Source: Candidatus Saccharimonadota bacterium
GTDB taxonomy: Bacteria > Patescibacteriota > Saccharimonadia > Saccharimonadales > UBA10212
Assembly: GCA_016187175.1 (NCBI GenBank)
Contig: JACPKG010000012.1
Span: 1-39,315 of the forward strand
Reading direction: 5' to 3'
DNA length: 39,315 bases
This document shows positions 9,503 through 18,322 of the stretch, piece by piece. The notes beneath the pieces were generated by a model that worked only from the letters and a program-made list of their open reading frames with translations, was not told where the DNA came from and did not search any database. The stretch's first letter is position 1. The number at the start of each line of letters is the position of its first letter. Position numbers and translations under genes: made by a program.

Positions 9503-9516
9503 ACCCATACATAAGC

Positions 9517-9545
9517 ATTATATGGACCCGTTAATAGTTTGTAAA
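9517..9545 (-). promoter_or_regulatory. Putative sigma70 promoter for leader copy B (TTTACA-17 nt-TATAAT)
   Basis: Minus-strand TTTACA (9545-9540), 17-nt spacer, TATAAT (9522-9517). Places the start site at about the 5' end of the leader stem. Confidence 0.6.
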
Positions 9546-9575
9546 TCGTTTAGCGAAATGAGATACTTTGACTAA

Positions 9576-12362
9576 TTGTCAAATTGGTGTCTTATACATA
9601 AGCTTTTAGGAATTGGGTCGGCTACTACAATAGTATTGGCCATTGTTATTCTATTCACAACGTCTGCTACTAACGCCGTGACCTCCTTTTCATGGATCAA
9701 CGATCCCCTTGCGTTCCAAAAAGGGTCTGATACAACAGCGGCGCCAACTTCACTTAATAGTAATATAGATTGCCACGCACAAGATTCTTCTACATGTGCA
9801 GTCCCAACAACATACGGCGGCGCCAGCCAAAATGGGACTGTTCGATTAAATGGTACTGAGGTTTTTCGACCAGTTATTACCTATGTAGATAATAGGCAGC
9901 ATTTTTTAGGCGTACCTAATTCCGCTACCGTAATTAGCTATACTACTGAGCCGCCATATGGATTCTATCTATATTTCAACTACAACTTTGGAAGTTCAAT
10001 AACAAGAGTACCGGTCTTTGGCGGCGGTATACAATACCAAATTAACAGACCGCCAGATGGAAAACTAGTCGATAAAACCAACCGCCGCTTGGCTGCTGAT
10101 TACGGATCCTTGAATTTTTCGAAGAACGGTCAATGGATGGTTGTATCAATGCCTAACGTAGCCATGCTGCGGGTAAACTTGCAGACTTTTGAGGTTATAC
10201 CCTTTGCCGGCGGTTTTAACTACACGATTGGAATCGACCCAGCTATTAGAACCGCAATTAGTAATGATGGACGCTATGCTGCAGTCAGCTCCAAAGGTTT
10301 TAATACCTTCAAGATTTATGATTTAGATACTTGTGCGCCGACTCCAAACACAATCACCGGGCCAGTGCTTTGCCGCTCACGTGATCTTAAAAGTTTTATC
10401 AACCAGCGGCTACCTGGATATAGCTTCAGCAGCAACGTTGAATTTATAAATAATGATGGCTTGTCATTTTACGGCACCTATCTTGTTGGCACGAATCGTA
10501 AAACAGCCAAAATTCTAATTGGCGCTAGCGGTAGTATTGCGCATCAACTGGACCTACTTGGAGTGGGAGAGTCTTACATATCCGGCGAAGGGGCATTTAA
10601 CTACCAAAGCGGCACTGACACGGCTGACAATAAGTGCCACCTATCGCTTATTTCATATCCGTACCTTATCGGCCGTGATTTAAACTATAACTCGTATCAC
10701 TCTGTGGCGTGTTCTGGTGGACGCGCAGATGATATAACCAACTCAGGCTTAGATTATAGAGGCCAGGCCCAAAATAGAACAATTTTAAGAAGCGAAAGAA
10801 CAGCTCAAGACGTTGATTCAATATTCGCTTCTTTCAAGCCGGGCTATGTAAATCAGTCTGACTTCGTTAGCCGGTACCAGCCCAAAGTTATTTTGTTATC
10901 GATTGGCGGTAATGATATCGGTTTCTCAAAAATCGTTACCCGCTGCGCTGCACCATGGGAACTGACCATATGCTATAGCAACTACGAGGATAGGTTAGAA
11001 CTAGTTCGGGAAATGAATAACCAGGTCTTTCCAAGACTGGTACAAACATACCAAACAATTAAAAGTGCCGGGGCGCCGGACAGTCGGATTTATGTTATCG
11101 GCTACCCACAAATTGCTAAGCCCGGCGGTAACTGTGCGCTTAACATCCATTTAAACCAGGAAGAAATATTATTTTCTGAGCAGTTAATCAGTTATTTAAA
11201 CACAGTAATTAAGCTGGCTACCTTAAAGGCTGGGGTCAGTTATGTTGATACCGAAGACGCCTTTAACGGCCACCGACTCTGTGAAGCCAAACCTGGTTCG
11301 GTCGCAATTAATGGACTAACACTGGGTAATGATGCACCCTTTTCTTTTGGGCCAATTGGCAATGAGAGCTACCATCCCAACGACCTGGGTCATCAGCTGC
11401 TAGAAAATAACATCCTAGCTACCACTCACAATCTAACCGACCCAATGCCAATTGCCAATCTGAGTATCATACCGCCGAGTGAAGCCAATTTGGGGATTCT
11501 AAATGCCCCACCTTCCGGCCGGGCAGTCTCTGCTCTCCAATATGACGACAACATAAGCGATAACTTGGTTTTTGCGCAGTCTTCCGCTCCATTGATAGTT
11601 GACGGGTCGCAGCACGCCTTAAAACCATTAACTTCTTACCGCGTCGAACTCCATTCCGACCCCGTCATCTTGGGTAGCTACAGTACAGATGCAACTGGAA
11701 ATTTAAATACCCAAATTCAAATCCCAACCAGCACTTCGCCGGGTGAACATTCACTGCATATTTATGGCACAAATTTAGCCGGCGATTCAATCGATGTTTA
11801 CAAATCAATTTATGTCGGTGCCAGTTCGAGCGACTACGATGGTGACGGTATCCCAAACAGTAGTGACAATTGTGTGTTTATCGCTCCATCCGGTCAGGAT
11901 TATGATCAGGACGGGATTGACGATGCTTGTGATGACGTGATTTCAGAGCCGCCACCAGCGGAATTAAATCAAAACCCCACCGAGCAACTGCCCACCCTAC
12001 CAAGCCAGCCTTTAATGCCAGCATTACCTGTTAGTGTTGGCACAAGTTCAAGCGGCTTTTTAAATCAAGACGCTGCTGATGTGCTTGATTTGGTTTTTAC
12101 TACCTTTCCTCAGGCGCCCGCCTTCGTCAACCAGACCTCGTCACCAGCGTCCATTTCAGGCCCGACTTTTACTGATCTTACATACGCTCATCAAACTGCG
12201 CCAACTCAATCTCTGATCTTAAATAGACCAACTGTTTTATCCGCAAAAACAAACCGCCAAACCACGAATTCTCATAACAGATCAACCAAAATTATCACTT
12301 TTTTAACCGGTGGCGTAGTCGCCACCGGACTGGCCGCAGGTATTTATCGAAAATATTTTTAA
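9576..12362 (+). CDS. Large secreted SGNH/GDSL-type hydrolase with thrombospondin type-3-like Ca-binding repeats and a C-terminal TM anchor
   Basis: Signal peptide; 'GVGESYISGEGAF' (GES in place of GDS), 'VILLSIGGNDIGF', 'SYHPNDLGHQLL', 'DYDGDGIPNSSDNCVFIAPSGQDYDQDGIDDACD', C-terminal 'FLTGGVVATGLAAGIYRKYF'. Confidence 0.88.
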   Translation: MSNWCLIHKLLGIGSATTIVLAIVILFTTSATNAVTSFSWINDPLAFQKGSDTTAAPTSLNSNIDCHAQDSSTCAVPTTYGGASQNGTVRLNGTEVFRPVITYVDNRQHFLGVPNSATVISYTTEPPYGFYLYFNYNFGSSITRVPVFGGGIQYQINRPPDGKLVDKTNRRLAADYGSLNFSKNGQWMVVSMPNVAMLRVNLQTFEVIPFAGGFNYTIGIDPAIRTAISNDGRYAAVSSKGFNTFKIYDLDTCAPTPNTITGPVLCRSRDLKSFINQRLPGYSFSSNVEFINNDGLSFYGTYLVGTNRKTAKILIGASGSIAHQLDLLGVGESYISGEGAFNYQSGTDTADNKCHLSLISYPYLIGRDLNYNSYHSVACSGGRADDITNSGLDYRGQAQNRTILRSERTAQDVDSIFASFKPGYVNQSDFVSRYQPKVILLSIGGNDIGFSKIVTRCAAPWELTICYSNYEDRLELVREMNNQVFPRLVQTYQTIKSAGAPDSRIYVIGYPQIAKPGGNCALNIHLNQEEILFSEQLISYLNTVIKLATLKAGVSYVDTEDAFNGHRLCEAKPGSVAINGLTLGNDAPFSFGPIGNESYHPNDLGHQLLENNILATTHNLTDPMPIANLSIIPPSEANLGILNAPPSGRAVSALQYDDNISDNLVFAQSSAPLIVDGSQHALKPLTSYRVELHSDPVILGSYSTDATGNLNTQIQIPTSTSPGEHSLHIYGTNLAGDSIDVYKSIYVGASSSDYDGDGIPNSSDNCVFIAPSGQDYDQDGIDDACDDVISEPPPAELNQNPTEQLPTLPSQPLMPALPVSVGTSSSGFLNQDAADVLDLVFTTFPQAPAFVNQTSSPASISGPTFTDLTYAHQTAPTQSLILNRPTVLSAKTNRQTTNSHNRSTKIITFLTGGVVATGLAAGIYRKYF

Positions 12363-12381
12363 GCTGTAGAGAATTTGATGC

Positions 12382-12807
12382 TTAAGCTGAAATTTCGTCG
12401 AAGTCGGCGGTTTCTGGAGATTGATAGACTATCTCTTGCGGAGAATACAAACGGCCTTTCTCTCTTTCAAAGATTAAAAAACTCTGTCCCAGATTTAATC
12501 CGGAAGCACCATAGTGTCGTATTAACCACTTAGCCGCTCCTTTATTATTGCTTAGCATAAGGGCCTTTATCGCATCCAAAGCATCAACGATCACAACTCG
12601 AGCCGCATCATATCGCCCCATACAACAATCAACTGTATCTATGATTGTCCAAGTACCTTCATGCCGCACATTATGCTCTCGAACTGGAAAGGCAACGTGA
12701 AGATACTGTTGCTGAACAATTGCTGGCTCATTGCCCTCAGGCAAGATAGTAGGCACAAACCAAGCGGCTATTTGGCTGGACATCTCCTGGCCTTGATACT
12801 CTTCCAT
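12382..12807 (-). CDS. Hypothetical protein
   Basis: Open reading frame of 141 aa with plausible composition; no family recognised. Confidence 0.6.
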   Translation of the reverse strand: MEEYQGQEMSSQIAAWFVPTILPEGNEPAIVQQQYLHVAFPVREHNVRHEGTWTIIDTVDCCMGRYDAARVVIVDALDAIKALMLSNNKGAAKWLIRHYGASGLNLGQSFLIFEREKGRLYSPQEIVYQSPETADFDEISA

Positions 12808-12980
12808 AATTATTATAATAACAGCTGGGCCCTCTGTTAAAATAACAAAGTGGCTTTATCTATAGGCATAGTGATTTTATAGCCATACCTTTTGAAATAA
12901 AGGTTAAGATGCCACCAACTGATAGAGGTAAGCGCGGTTATTCGGATGAATACTTTGCTAGAGCTAAGAAAGAATTACAG

Positions 12981-13970
12981 TTAGCTTAATCCTTGCAATC
13001 GTACGTCAACCTCATTAAATACTCCGTCAAAACCCTTGCCGTAGTCCTTGCCATACTTTCCCTTAAGTTCTGTCCAATCTTTTCTGGCGTAATCTAAATT
13101 TGCTTTAGCATTTTCCATTAGTTGATTAAACAGCGCTTCAGCGCGAGGGTTAGCTTTTGCTTTTCTAAGCAATGCTACTACTTCGTCCCATCTATCCTGT
13201 AGAAATTTGGGGGTAGCATCCCTTTGCCATTGCGAAGGACCAAAGGTAGGAGTTCCAGGTTCTACAAAAAGTTGTATTCGTTCGGCCAAAACAAATTCTG
13301 TTAGGTCTCCCGTTTTTGCGTGTTCAGCATAATCTCTGAGCTTTTTGGCAACTTCGGATTCACCAAGGCCAATGTCCTCCAGGCCTTTTATCAGTTCATC
13401 CGCAGCAGTGAACGTTTCCAAAACAAAGTCTTTATCTTGACCACTGGCTATAGCATCAGAAAGCTCAACCAAAATACTACCAACCGTAAAAGCAACATTT
13501 TTTCTGAAGTCATCATCAACTTGTTCTTGGCCAATGCCTGATAGAAAACTACCAAACTTGTCGCCATCCTCCAGTTGTAAACGAACCGGACCTATTTCTT
13601 CTTTACCCTGTGGACCGAACATTACAGCTTGCTGGCGAACTGGCGTGATTTTTAAACCGATGGGCTGTAAGGTTTGCGCACTGGTAAGATCTAAAATACC
13701 GCGAGCCATTTCTTGTTCTTCACTATGCGGTACAGTTTCTGGCCCTTCCTCTGCTACAATTCGTCTAGCCTCTAACTCAGTCATTCCAGATTCCATTAGT
13801 TTACCAATTCTTAGGTTCGGGCCAATTATCCCAAAGATTGAATGTGCCATAGCTTTGCCCAAAGAATATTCATCATTATGGGCATGGATAGCAACTAAAG
13901 CCTCATTAAATTGCCGAGTAGCCTGGGATTGTGGATGTGATTCTGAAGTGGTTTGTTCTTGTGTACTCAT
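12981..13970 (-). CDS. Hypothetical protein
   Basis: 329-aa uninterrupted ORF, charged and soluble; no family recognised. Confidence 0.7.
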   Translation of the reverse strand: MSTQEQTTSESHPQSQATRQFNEALVAIHAHNDEYSLGKAMAHSIFGIIGPNLRIGKLMESGMTELEARRIVAEEGPETVPHSEEQEMARGILDLTSAQTLQPIGLKITPVRQQAVMFGPQGKEEIGPVRLQLEDGDKFGSFLSGIGQEQVDDDFRKNVAFTVGSILVELSDAIASGQDKDFVLETFTAADELIKGLEDIGLGESEVAKKLRDYAEHAKTGDLTEFVLAERIQLFVEPGTPTFGPSQWQRDATPKFLQDRWDEVVALLRKAKANPRAEALFNQLMENAKANLDYARKDWTELKGKYGKDYGKGFDGVFNEVDVRLQGLS

Positions 13971-14076
13971 TTTTTGTTTTTAGTTGACTCTTATAAAATA
14001 GCATATTTTTGCTATTTTGGCAATGGTTTTTCCTATCGTGCTATGATTAACAGATGAGAAATAGTGAGGAACATTC

Positions 14077-15156
14077 TTGGCACTTCAAATAGGGATTGTG
14101 GGGTTACCAAATGTCGGCAAGTCTACTTTATTTAACGCGTTGACAGACGCAGAGGCATTAATTGCTAACTACCCTTTCGCGACTATTGAGCCAAATACCG
14201 GCATTGTGCCAATACCGGATGACAGATTGCCCAAGTTAGCCGAGATTCATAAAACAGACAAAATTGTACCTGCAACTGTTAAGTTCGTGGATATAGCTGG
14301 TTTGGTAGCCGGTTCTAGCCAGGGCGAGGGCTTGGGTAACCAATTCTTGAGTCATATTCGCTCAACCTCGGCTATTTGCCATGTGGTCCGGATTTTTGAC
14401 GATCCAAACATCCAAAATTCCGGCACCTCGGACCCCAAAAAAGACATAGACATTATTAATACAGAGCTAATTTTGGCTGATCTTCAGACCATTGATAAAA
14501 GATTGCCCATTTTAGAAAAAGAAACTAAGTCTAACCCAAACTTAAAGCCAGTTTATGAAAATTTAGCCCGCACTAAAGAACTGCTGGAAAGCGGCAAATC
14601 TCTGCTTGGCAATGATGCTATAGACTTAGAACTTTTGGCTGATTTATTCTTAATTACTACCAAACCGGTTATTTATGTGTTTAATGTTGATGAAGAAAGC
14701 CTAGCGGATGAAGCCAAGAAAAAAGAGTCGGCCGGCTTGGTGGTGCCCGCGAAAGCGGTCTTTATCTGCGCAAAGTTAGAAAATGAACTGCGTGGTTTGG
14801 ACGAGATTGATCGTAAAGAGTTACTGCAGAGCTACGGGCAAAAAAAGAGCGGTCTGGTGCAACTAATCCACGCCTCATACGATATCTTGGGATTGCAAAG
14901 TTTTTTGACGGCCGGCGAAAAGGAAGTCCGGGCTTGGACCATCGCTAAAGGCTCAACTGCTCCCCAGGCCGCCGGAGTAATTCACAGCGACTTTGAACGT
15001 GGTTTCATTGCCGCCCAAGTTGTGAGCTATCAAGATTTAATAAATGCCGGTTCGTTAGCTGGGGCTCGCGTGGCCGGCAAGGTTAGAACAGAGGGCAAAG
15101 CCTATATCATGCAGCCAGACGATGTGGCTGAATTTAGATTTAATGTTTCTAAATAA
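14077..15156 (+). CDS. ychF: Redox-regulated ATPase/GTPase YchF (OLA1 family)
   Basis: 'IGIVGLPNVGKSTLFNALT', 'NYPFATIEPNTGIVPIPDDRL', 'FVDIAGLVAGSSQGEGLGNQFLSHIR', C-terminal TGS domain. Confidence 0.97.
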   Translation: MALQIGIVGLPNVGKSTLFNALTDAEALIANYPFATIEPNTGIVPIPDDRLPKLAEIHKTDKIVPATVKFVDIAGLVAGSSQGEGLGNQFLSHIRSTSAICHVVRIFDDPNIQNSGTSDPKKDIDIINTELILADLQTIDKRLPILEKETKSNPNLKPVYENLARTKELLESGKSLLGNDAIDLELLADLFLITTKPVIYVFNVDEESLADEAKKKESAGLVVPAKAVFICAKLENELRGLDEIDRKELLQSYGQKKSGLVQLIHASYDILGLQSFLTAGEKEVRAWTIAKGSTAPQAAGVIHSDFERGFIAAQVVSYQDLINAGSLAGARVAGKVRTEGKAYIMQPDDVAEFRFNVSK

Positions 15157-15181
15157 AATAATTAATTACCAGAAAAAATAA

Positions 15182-15898
15182 TTATATTTTCTCAAGTAAA
15201 TAAAAGCGTTCCAAATTACCCCTGCTGCCGGACACTTTGCTGTCGGTTTTACCAACAGTTTTGAACAATTTTTTTGTCCAATTTTCATAATCTTTGAAGA
15301 TTCGCCGGCGTATCCGGTCATTTTTAACGACACCTCTGTTAATTTGATCCTTCCCGGCCTCGAATTGGGGTTTGAGTAGTACTATAATTTGAGTTTTTGG
15401 ACCGCATAGACTAACCAGATACTGCAAAATTAATCTGGCCGAAATGAATGAAATGTCCATCAAAATAATATCAGGGATAATTCTTGGCTGAAAATTCCTA
15501 ATATCTGTTTTTTCATGTAGCTCGATTCGTTTATCCCCACGTAGTTTTGGGTGCAACTGATTAGTCCCGATGTCCACGGCTATAATTTTGGCTGACCCAT
15601 TTTGCAACGCGTAATCTGTAAATCCGCCCGTACTACTGCCTACATCCAGCACTATTTTGTTTTTAAAATTAATTTTAAATAATTTATTGGCGGCTTCTAA
15701 TTTAAATCCTGCCCGACTGACATATTTTTCTGATTTATTTAATTTAATTTCCTGATTTTTTGAAATAAATAATCCGGGCTTCAAAACCGGCTGGCCATTT
15801 ACCAAAACAAAGCCTAGTTTAATATAGCTTTCAGCTTGGCTGCGCGTGGCAACCAAACCTTTTTGCACTAAAGCCTGGTCCAGTCTAATCTTATTCAT
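15182..15898 (-). CDS. tlyA: TlyA family rRNA (cytidine-2'-O)-methyltransferase / hemolysin A-like
   Basis: S4 domain 'MNKIRLDQALVQKGLVATRSQAESYIKLGFVLVNG' plus FtsJ-like 'VLDVGSSTGGFTDYALQNGS'. Confidence 0.93.
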   Translation of the reverse strand: MNKIRLDQALVQKGLVATRSQAESYIKLGFVLVNGQPVLKPGLFISKNQEIKLNKSEKYVSRAGFKLEAANKLFKINFKNKIVLDVGSSTGGFTDYALQNGSAKIIAVDIGTNQLHPKLRGDKRIELHEKTDIRNFQPRIIPDIILMDISFISARLILQYLVSLCGPKTQIIVLLKPQFEAGKDQINRGVVKNDRIRRRIFKDYENWTKKLFKTVGKTDSKVSGSRGNLERFYLLEKI

Positions 15899-16397
15899 GA
15901 AATATGGCCTTGGCAGCTACTTGGCGCATGTGATCTTCGCGGCGAGTGGCACGAATTAAGACTAGATGCGATACACGAAATTTTTCAGCTTCGGTCAGCA
16001 CAAAACCCCTGCGTTGGGCGACATGCGGCTTATAATCATCCCCAACATAAGGATCGCGTTCGGCCCAACGTGCGCCTAGCTCGCCAAACCAAGACAAGGC
16101 CAGCTCATGCAGTTTTAGAAATTGGGTTCTTGGCTCGATGATGTTAACTGGAACATCCTTTTTAGGACCAAACATTCTTGGTTCGCCGACCATAGCATCG
16201 AATCGTTGTACGCCATCGAAGTGTTTGTAGAACCAGTCAATGAACGTCTTTTCATCTGTTTCCAAGGCAAACCACGGCAAAATGGTAATATGAAGTTCTG
16301 AAGGCGTAAACTTAGTGCCCACGGACAAGTCTCGCAATAAGTACGCGATATAGTAACGGTAAGGCTTAGTCTTTAACGCGTGTTCTGTAGGTGCCAT
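15891..16397 (-). CDS. 2H phosphoesterase / 2'-5' RNA ligase-like protein
   Basis: Two HxT/HxA-type motifs, 'LHITILPWF' and 'YKPHVAQRRGF', spaced as in the 2H superfamily. Confidence 0.6.
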   Translation of the reverse strand: MAPTEHALKTKPYRYYIAYLLRDLSVGTKFTPSELHITILPWFALETDEKTFIDWFYKHFDGVQRFDAMVGEPRMFGPKKDVPVNIIEPRTQFLKLHELALSWFGELGARWAERDPYVGDDYKPHVAQRRGFVLTEAEKFRVSHLVLIRATRREDHMRQVAAKAIFHE

Positions 16398-16932
16398 TAG
16401 CTGTATCCACCGAAATTATATCGCCTTGTTTGATAAATGCCGGGACTTTAACCTTGATACCTGTTTCCAGTGTGGCATCTTTAGTGATAGCAGTGCTGGT
16501 ATCGCCGCGGACTGCATTTGCGGTATAAGTTACTTTGAGAGGCACATTTTTTGGTAGCTCAACGTTGATTATCTGGCCATTGAAGAACTGAGCCGAGACG
16601 TTGTCACCCTCTTTCAAGTAGCCTTTTTTATCTGCCATATAAGCTGCGCCAAGGCTGAATTGTTCATAATTTTCGGTATCCATAAAGTGATACTGGCCAC
16701 CATCGCTATAAAGATATTGCACAGGCCGGCTGATGACGCTGGCGCTGTCAATATCCTCGCTGCCCTTGAAGGTTTTATCCAAAACTTTGCCGTCGGCTAG
16801 GTTACGGATTTTTACGCTAACCGTTGAGCTGCCCCGCCCCATCATGGTGTGTTTGTAATCAAGCACCTTATACGGCGCGCCGTCCATCTGAAAAATCGTC
16901 CCTTTTTTAAGCTCAGTAATCGAGAGACTCAT
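16366..16932 (-). CDS. efp: Elongation factor P
   Basis: 'ITELKKGTIFQMDGAPYKVLDYKHTMMGRGSSTVSVKIRNLADG' and the C-terminal OB domains. Confidence 0.95.
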   Translation of the reverse strand: MSLSITELKKGTIFQMDGAPYKVLDYKHTMMGRGSSTVSVKIRNLADGKVLDKTFKGSEDIDSASVISRPVQYLYSDGGQYHFMDTENYEQFSLGAAYMADKKGYLKEGDNVSAQFFNGQIINVELPKNVPLKVTYTANAVRGDTSTAITKDATLETGIKVKVPAFIKQGDIISVDTANGTYRTRVKD

Positions 16933-17354
16933 AGTTTCTCCGAATTACTGAGCGCTATAGGCTGTTCGTATTTGGTATTTGGCTGAGACCAGGACTTTAC
17001 AGAACTAGTTAATCCATTGACCAGCTTGTGAACTCTTACTGCTCGGTTGGCAAGAGATTCATATTTATCAATATCTAAATAACCAACGTCTCGTGCAAGA
17101 AGCAATTGACTTTGAGATTCAACAACCGAACCTTTAGCAACCGAATAAAATTGTATTTTTTCTTTTATACTGTGTCTTGAAAAACCTTCGGCTATATTTG
17201 AACTAATTGAAACAGCCGCTCTTCTATGCTGACTTGTCAGACCAAATTGCTCGTTAGCTGGGAAGTTATTTGTAGCTTTATAGATAGCAACAGCAAAAGT
17301 GTGCGCTTCCTGCCATGCTTCCAAGTCTTCAAAAGAGTTAATCTTATTAGCCAT
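16929..17354 (-). CDS. Four-helix-bundle protein (23S rRNA intervening-sequence protein / Avd-like family)
   Basis: 'INSFEDLEAWQEAHTFAVAIYKATNNFPANEQFGLTSQHRRAAVSISSNIAEGFSRHS'. The internal start MANKINSFEDL (17354) is preferred over the called 17417. Confidence 0.92.
   Translation of the reverse strand: MANKINSFEDLEAWQEAHTFAVAIYKATNNFPANEQFGLTSQHRRAAVSISSNIAEGFSRHSIKEKIQFYSVAKGSVVESQSQLLLARDVGYLDIDKYESLANRAVRVHKLVNGLTSSVKSWSQPNTKYEQPIALSNSEKL
16958..16985. repeat. 7-nt-period array overlapping the 3' end of the four-helix-bundle gene
   Basis: TAGGCTG TTCGTAT TTGGTAT TTGGCTG in constant phase. Confidence 0.75.
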
Positions 17355-17399
17355 ATACGAAATACCAATAGCCAAAGGCCGTTCTTTAGCCGTTAGCGA
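17355..17399. repeat. 7-nt-period array upstream of the four-helix-bundle gene
   Basis: ATACGAA ATACCAA TAGCCAA AGGCCGT … TTAGCCG TTAGCGA. Words match the reverse complement of the 16958-16985 words. Confidence 0.72.
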
Positions 17400-17589
17400 C
17401 GAATGGTAATAGGGCAATGTGGCGGGCGCGTTTGATGGCGCGAGCCAGTTGGCGCTGCTTGGACTCGGTCAAGCCGGTCTTTTTGCGCTGCTCTATCTGT
17501 CCGTATTGATTGATGTAGCGCTGCAAGGTTTTGAAATCCTTGTAGTCAAAGTAGGCTACATCAGTTCGGTGTTTAAATATCTTCGCCAT
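17386..17589 (-). CDS. rpsR: 30S ribosomal protein S18
   Basis: 'DVAYFDYKDFKTLQRYINQYGQIEQRKKTGLTESKQRQLARAIKRARHIALLPF'. Confidence 0.96.
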   Translation of the reverse strand: MAKIFKHRTDVAYFDYKDFKTLQRYINQYGQIEQRKKTGLTESKQRQLARAIKRARHIALLPFVANG

Positions 17590-17659
17590 TTAATTCCTTT
17601 CTTATTAATTGTATCGGGATGAGCAGCCGGAGCGTCGGATTCATTCCGCGCCCCGCGCG

Positions 17660-17688
17660 ATGAGAAACCTTCCGAAGGGGTTTCTCAT
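17660..17688. other. Stable hairpin in the ssb-rpsR intergenic region
   Basis: ATGAGAAACC…GGTTTCTCAT, 10-bp stem with a CCTTCCGAAGG core. Confidence 0.7.
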
Positions 17689-17700
17689 AAGGCGAAGCCG

Positions 17701-18186
17701 CTAAAAAGGTATGTCATCTAGGTTAATTGGTTCGTCGCCGATGTCTTCGATGACCACGTCCTCTTCGTCTTTTTTCTTCGCTGCGGATTTCTTAGCCGGT
17801 TTAGCGTCCGTTTCGTCAGCCGGTTCAGCTACGGAGGCTGGTGCCGTTGTGCCACCAGGGCTGCCCAGAAATGTCACATCATTAGCCACGACTTCGACTT
17901 TGCTGCGTTTTTGGCCGTCTTGCTCCCAGCTGCGGCTTTGCAACCGGCCACTAACTAGCGCCGGCCGGCCTTTGGTTAGGTATTGGGCTACCCGCTCACC
18001 CAGCGGACCCCAGGCTACAATATCAATAAAGTCGGTCATTTCTTTCCACTCGCCGTCGCCGCCTTTGTAGCTTCTGTTTAAAGCCAGGCTAAAACTGCAG
18101 ACGCTTTGACCGTTCGGCGTAGTGCGCAACTCAGGGTCGCGCGTCAAATTGCCCATCAATATAACTTGATTAAAACTCCTCGCCAT
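17701..18186 (-). CDS. ssb: Single-stranded DNA-binding protein
   Basis: 'MARSFNQVILMGNLTRDPELRTTPNGQSVCSFSLALNRSYK', acidic C-terminal tip 'DDIPF'. Confidence 0.97.
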   Translation of the reverse strand: MARSFNQVILMGNLTRDPELRTTPNGQSVCSFSLALNRSYKGGDGEWKEMTDFIDIVAWGPLGERVAQYLTKGRPALVSGRLQSRSWEQDGQKRSKVEVVANDVTFLGSPGGTTAPASVAEPADETDAKPAKKSAAKKKDEEDVVIEDIGDEPINLDDIPF

Positions 18187-18322
18187 GGTTCGCCCGTTTA
18201 TACTAACGAATTACTGTGTCAAGCCCTGCGTTACTCCCTCAAAGTATTGTCCATACATTTCGGTCCGTTACTCAAGCTTTCCTTGTACTTCGTTGCCTAA
18301 ACGATCTCCTTTCTACAAATTG

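Noticed and set aside
17711-18070. Plus-strand ORF 119 aa (Ser-rich)
   Set aside because: Antisense shadow of ssb; composition reflects the acidic/Ala-Lys codons of the SSB tail.
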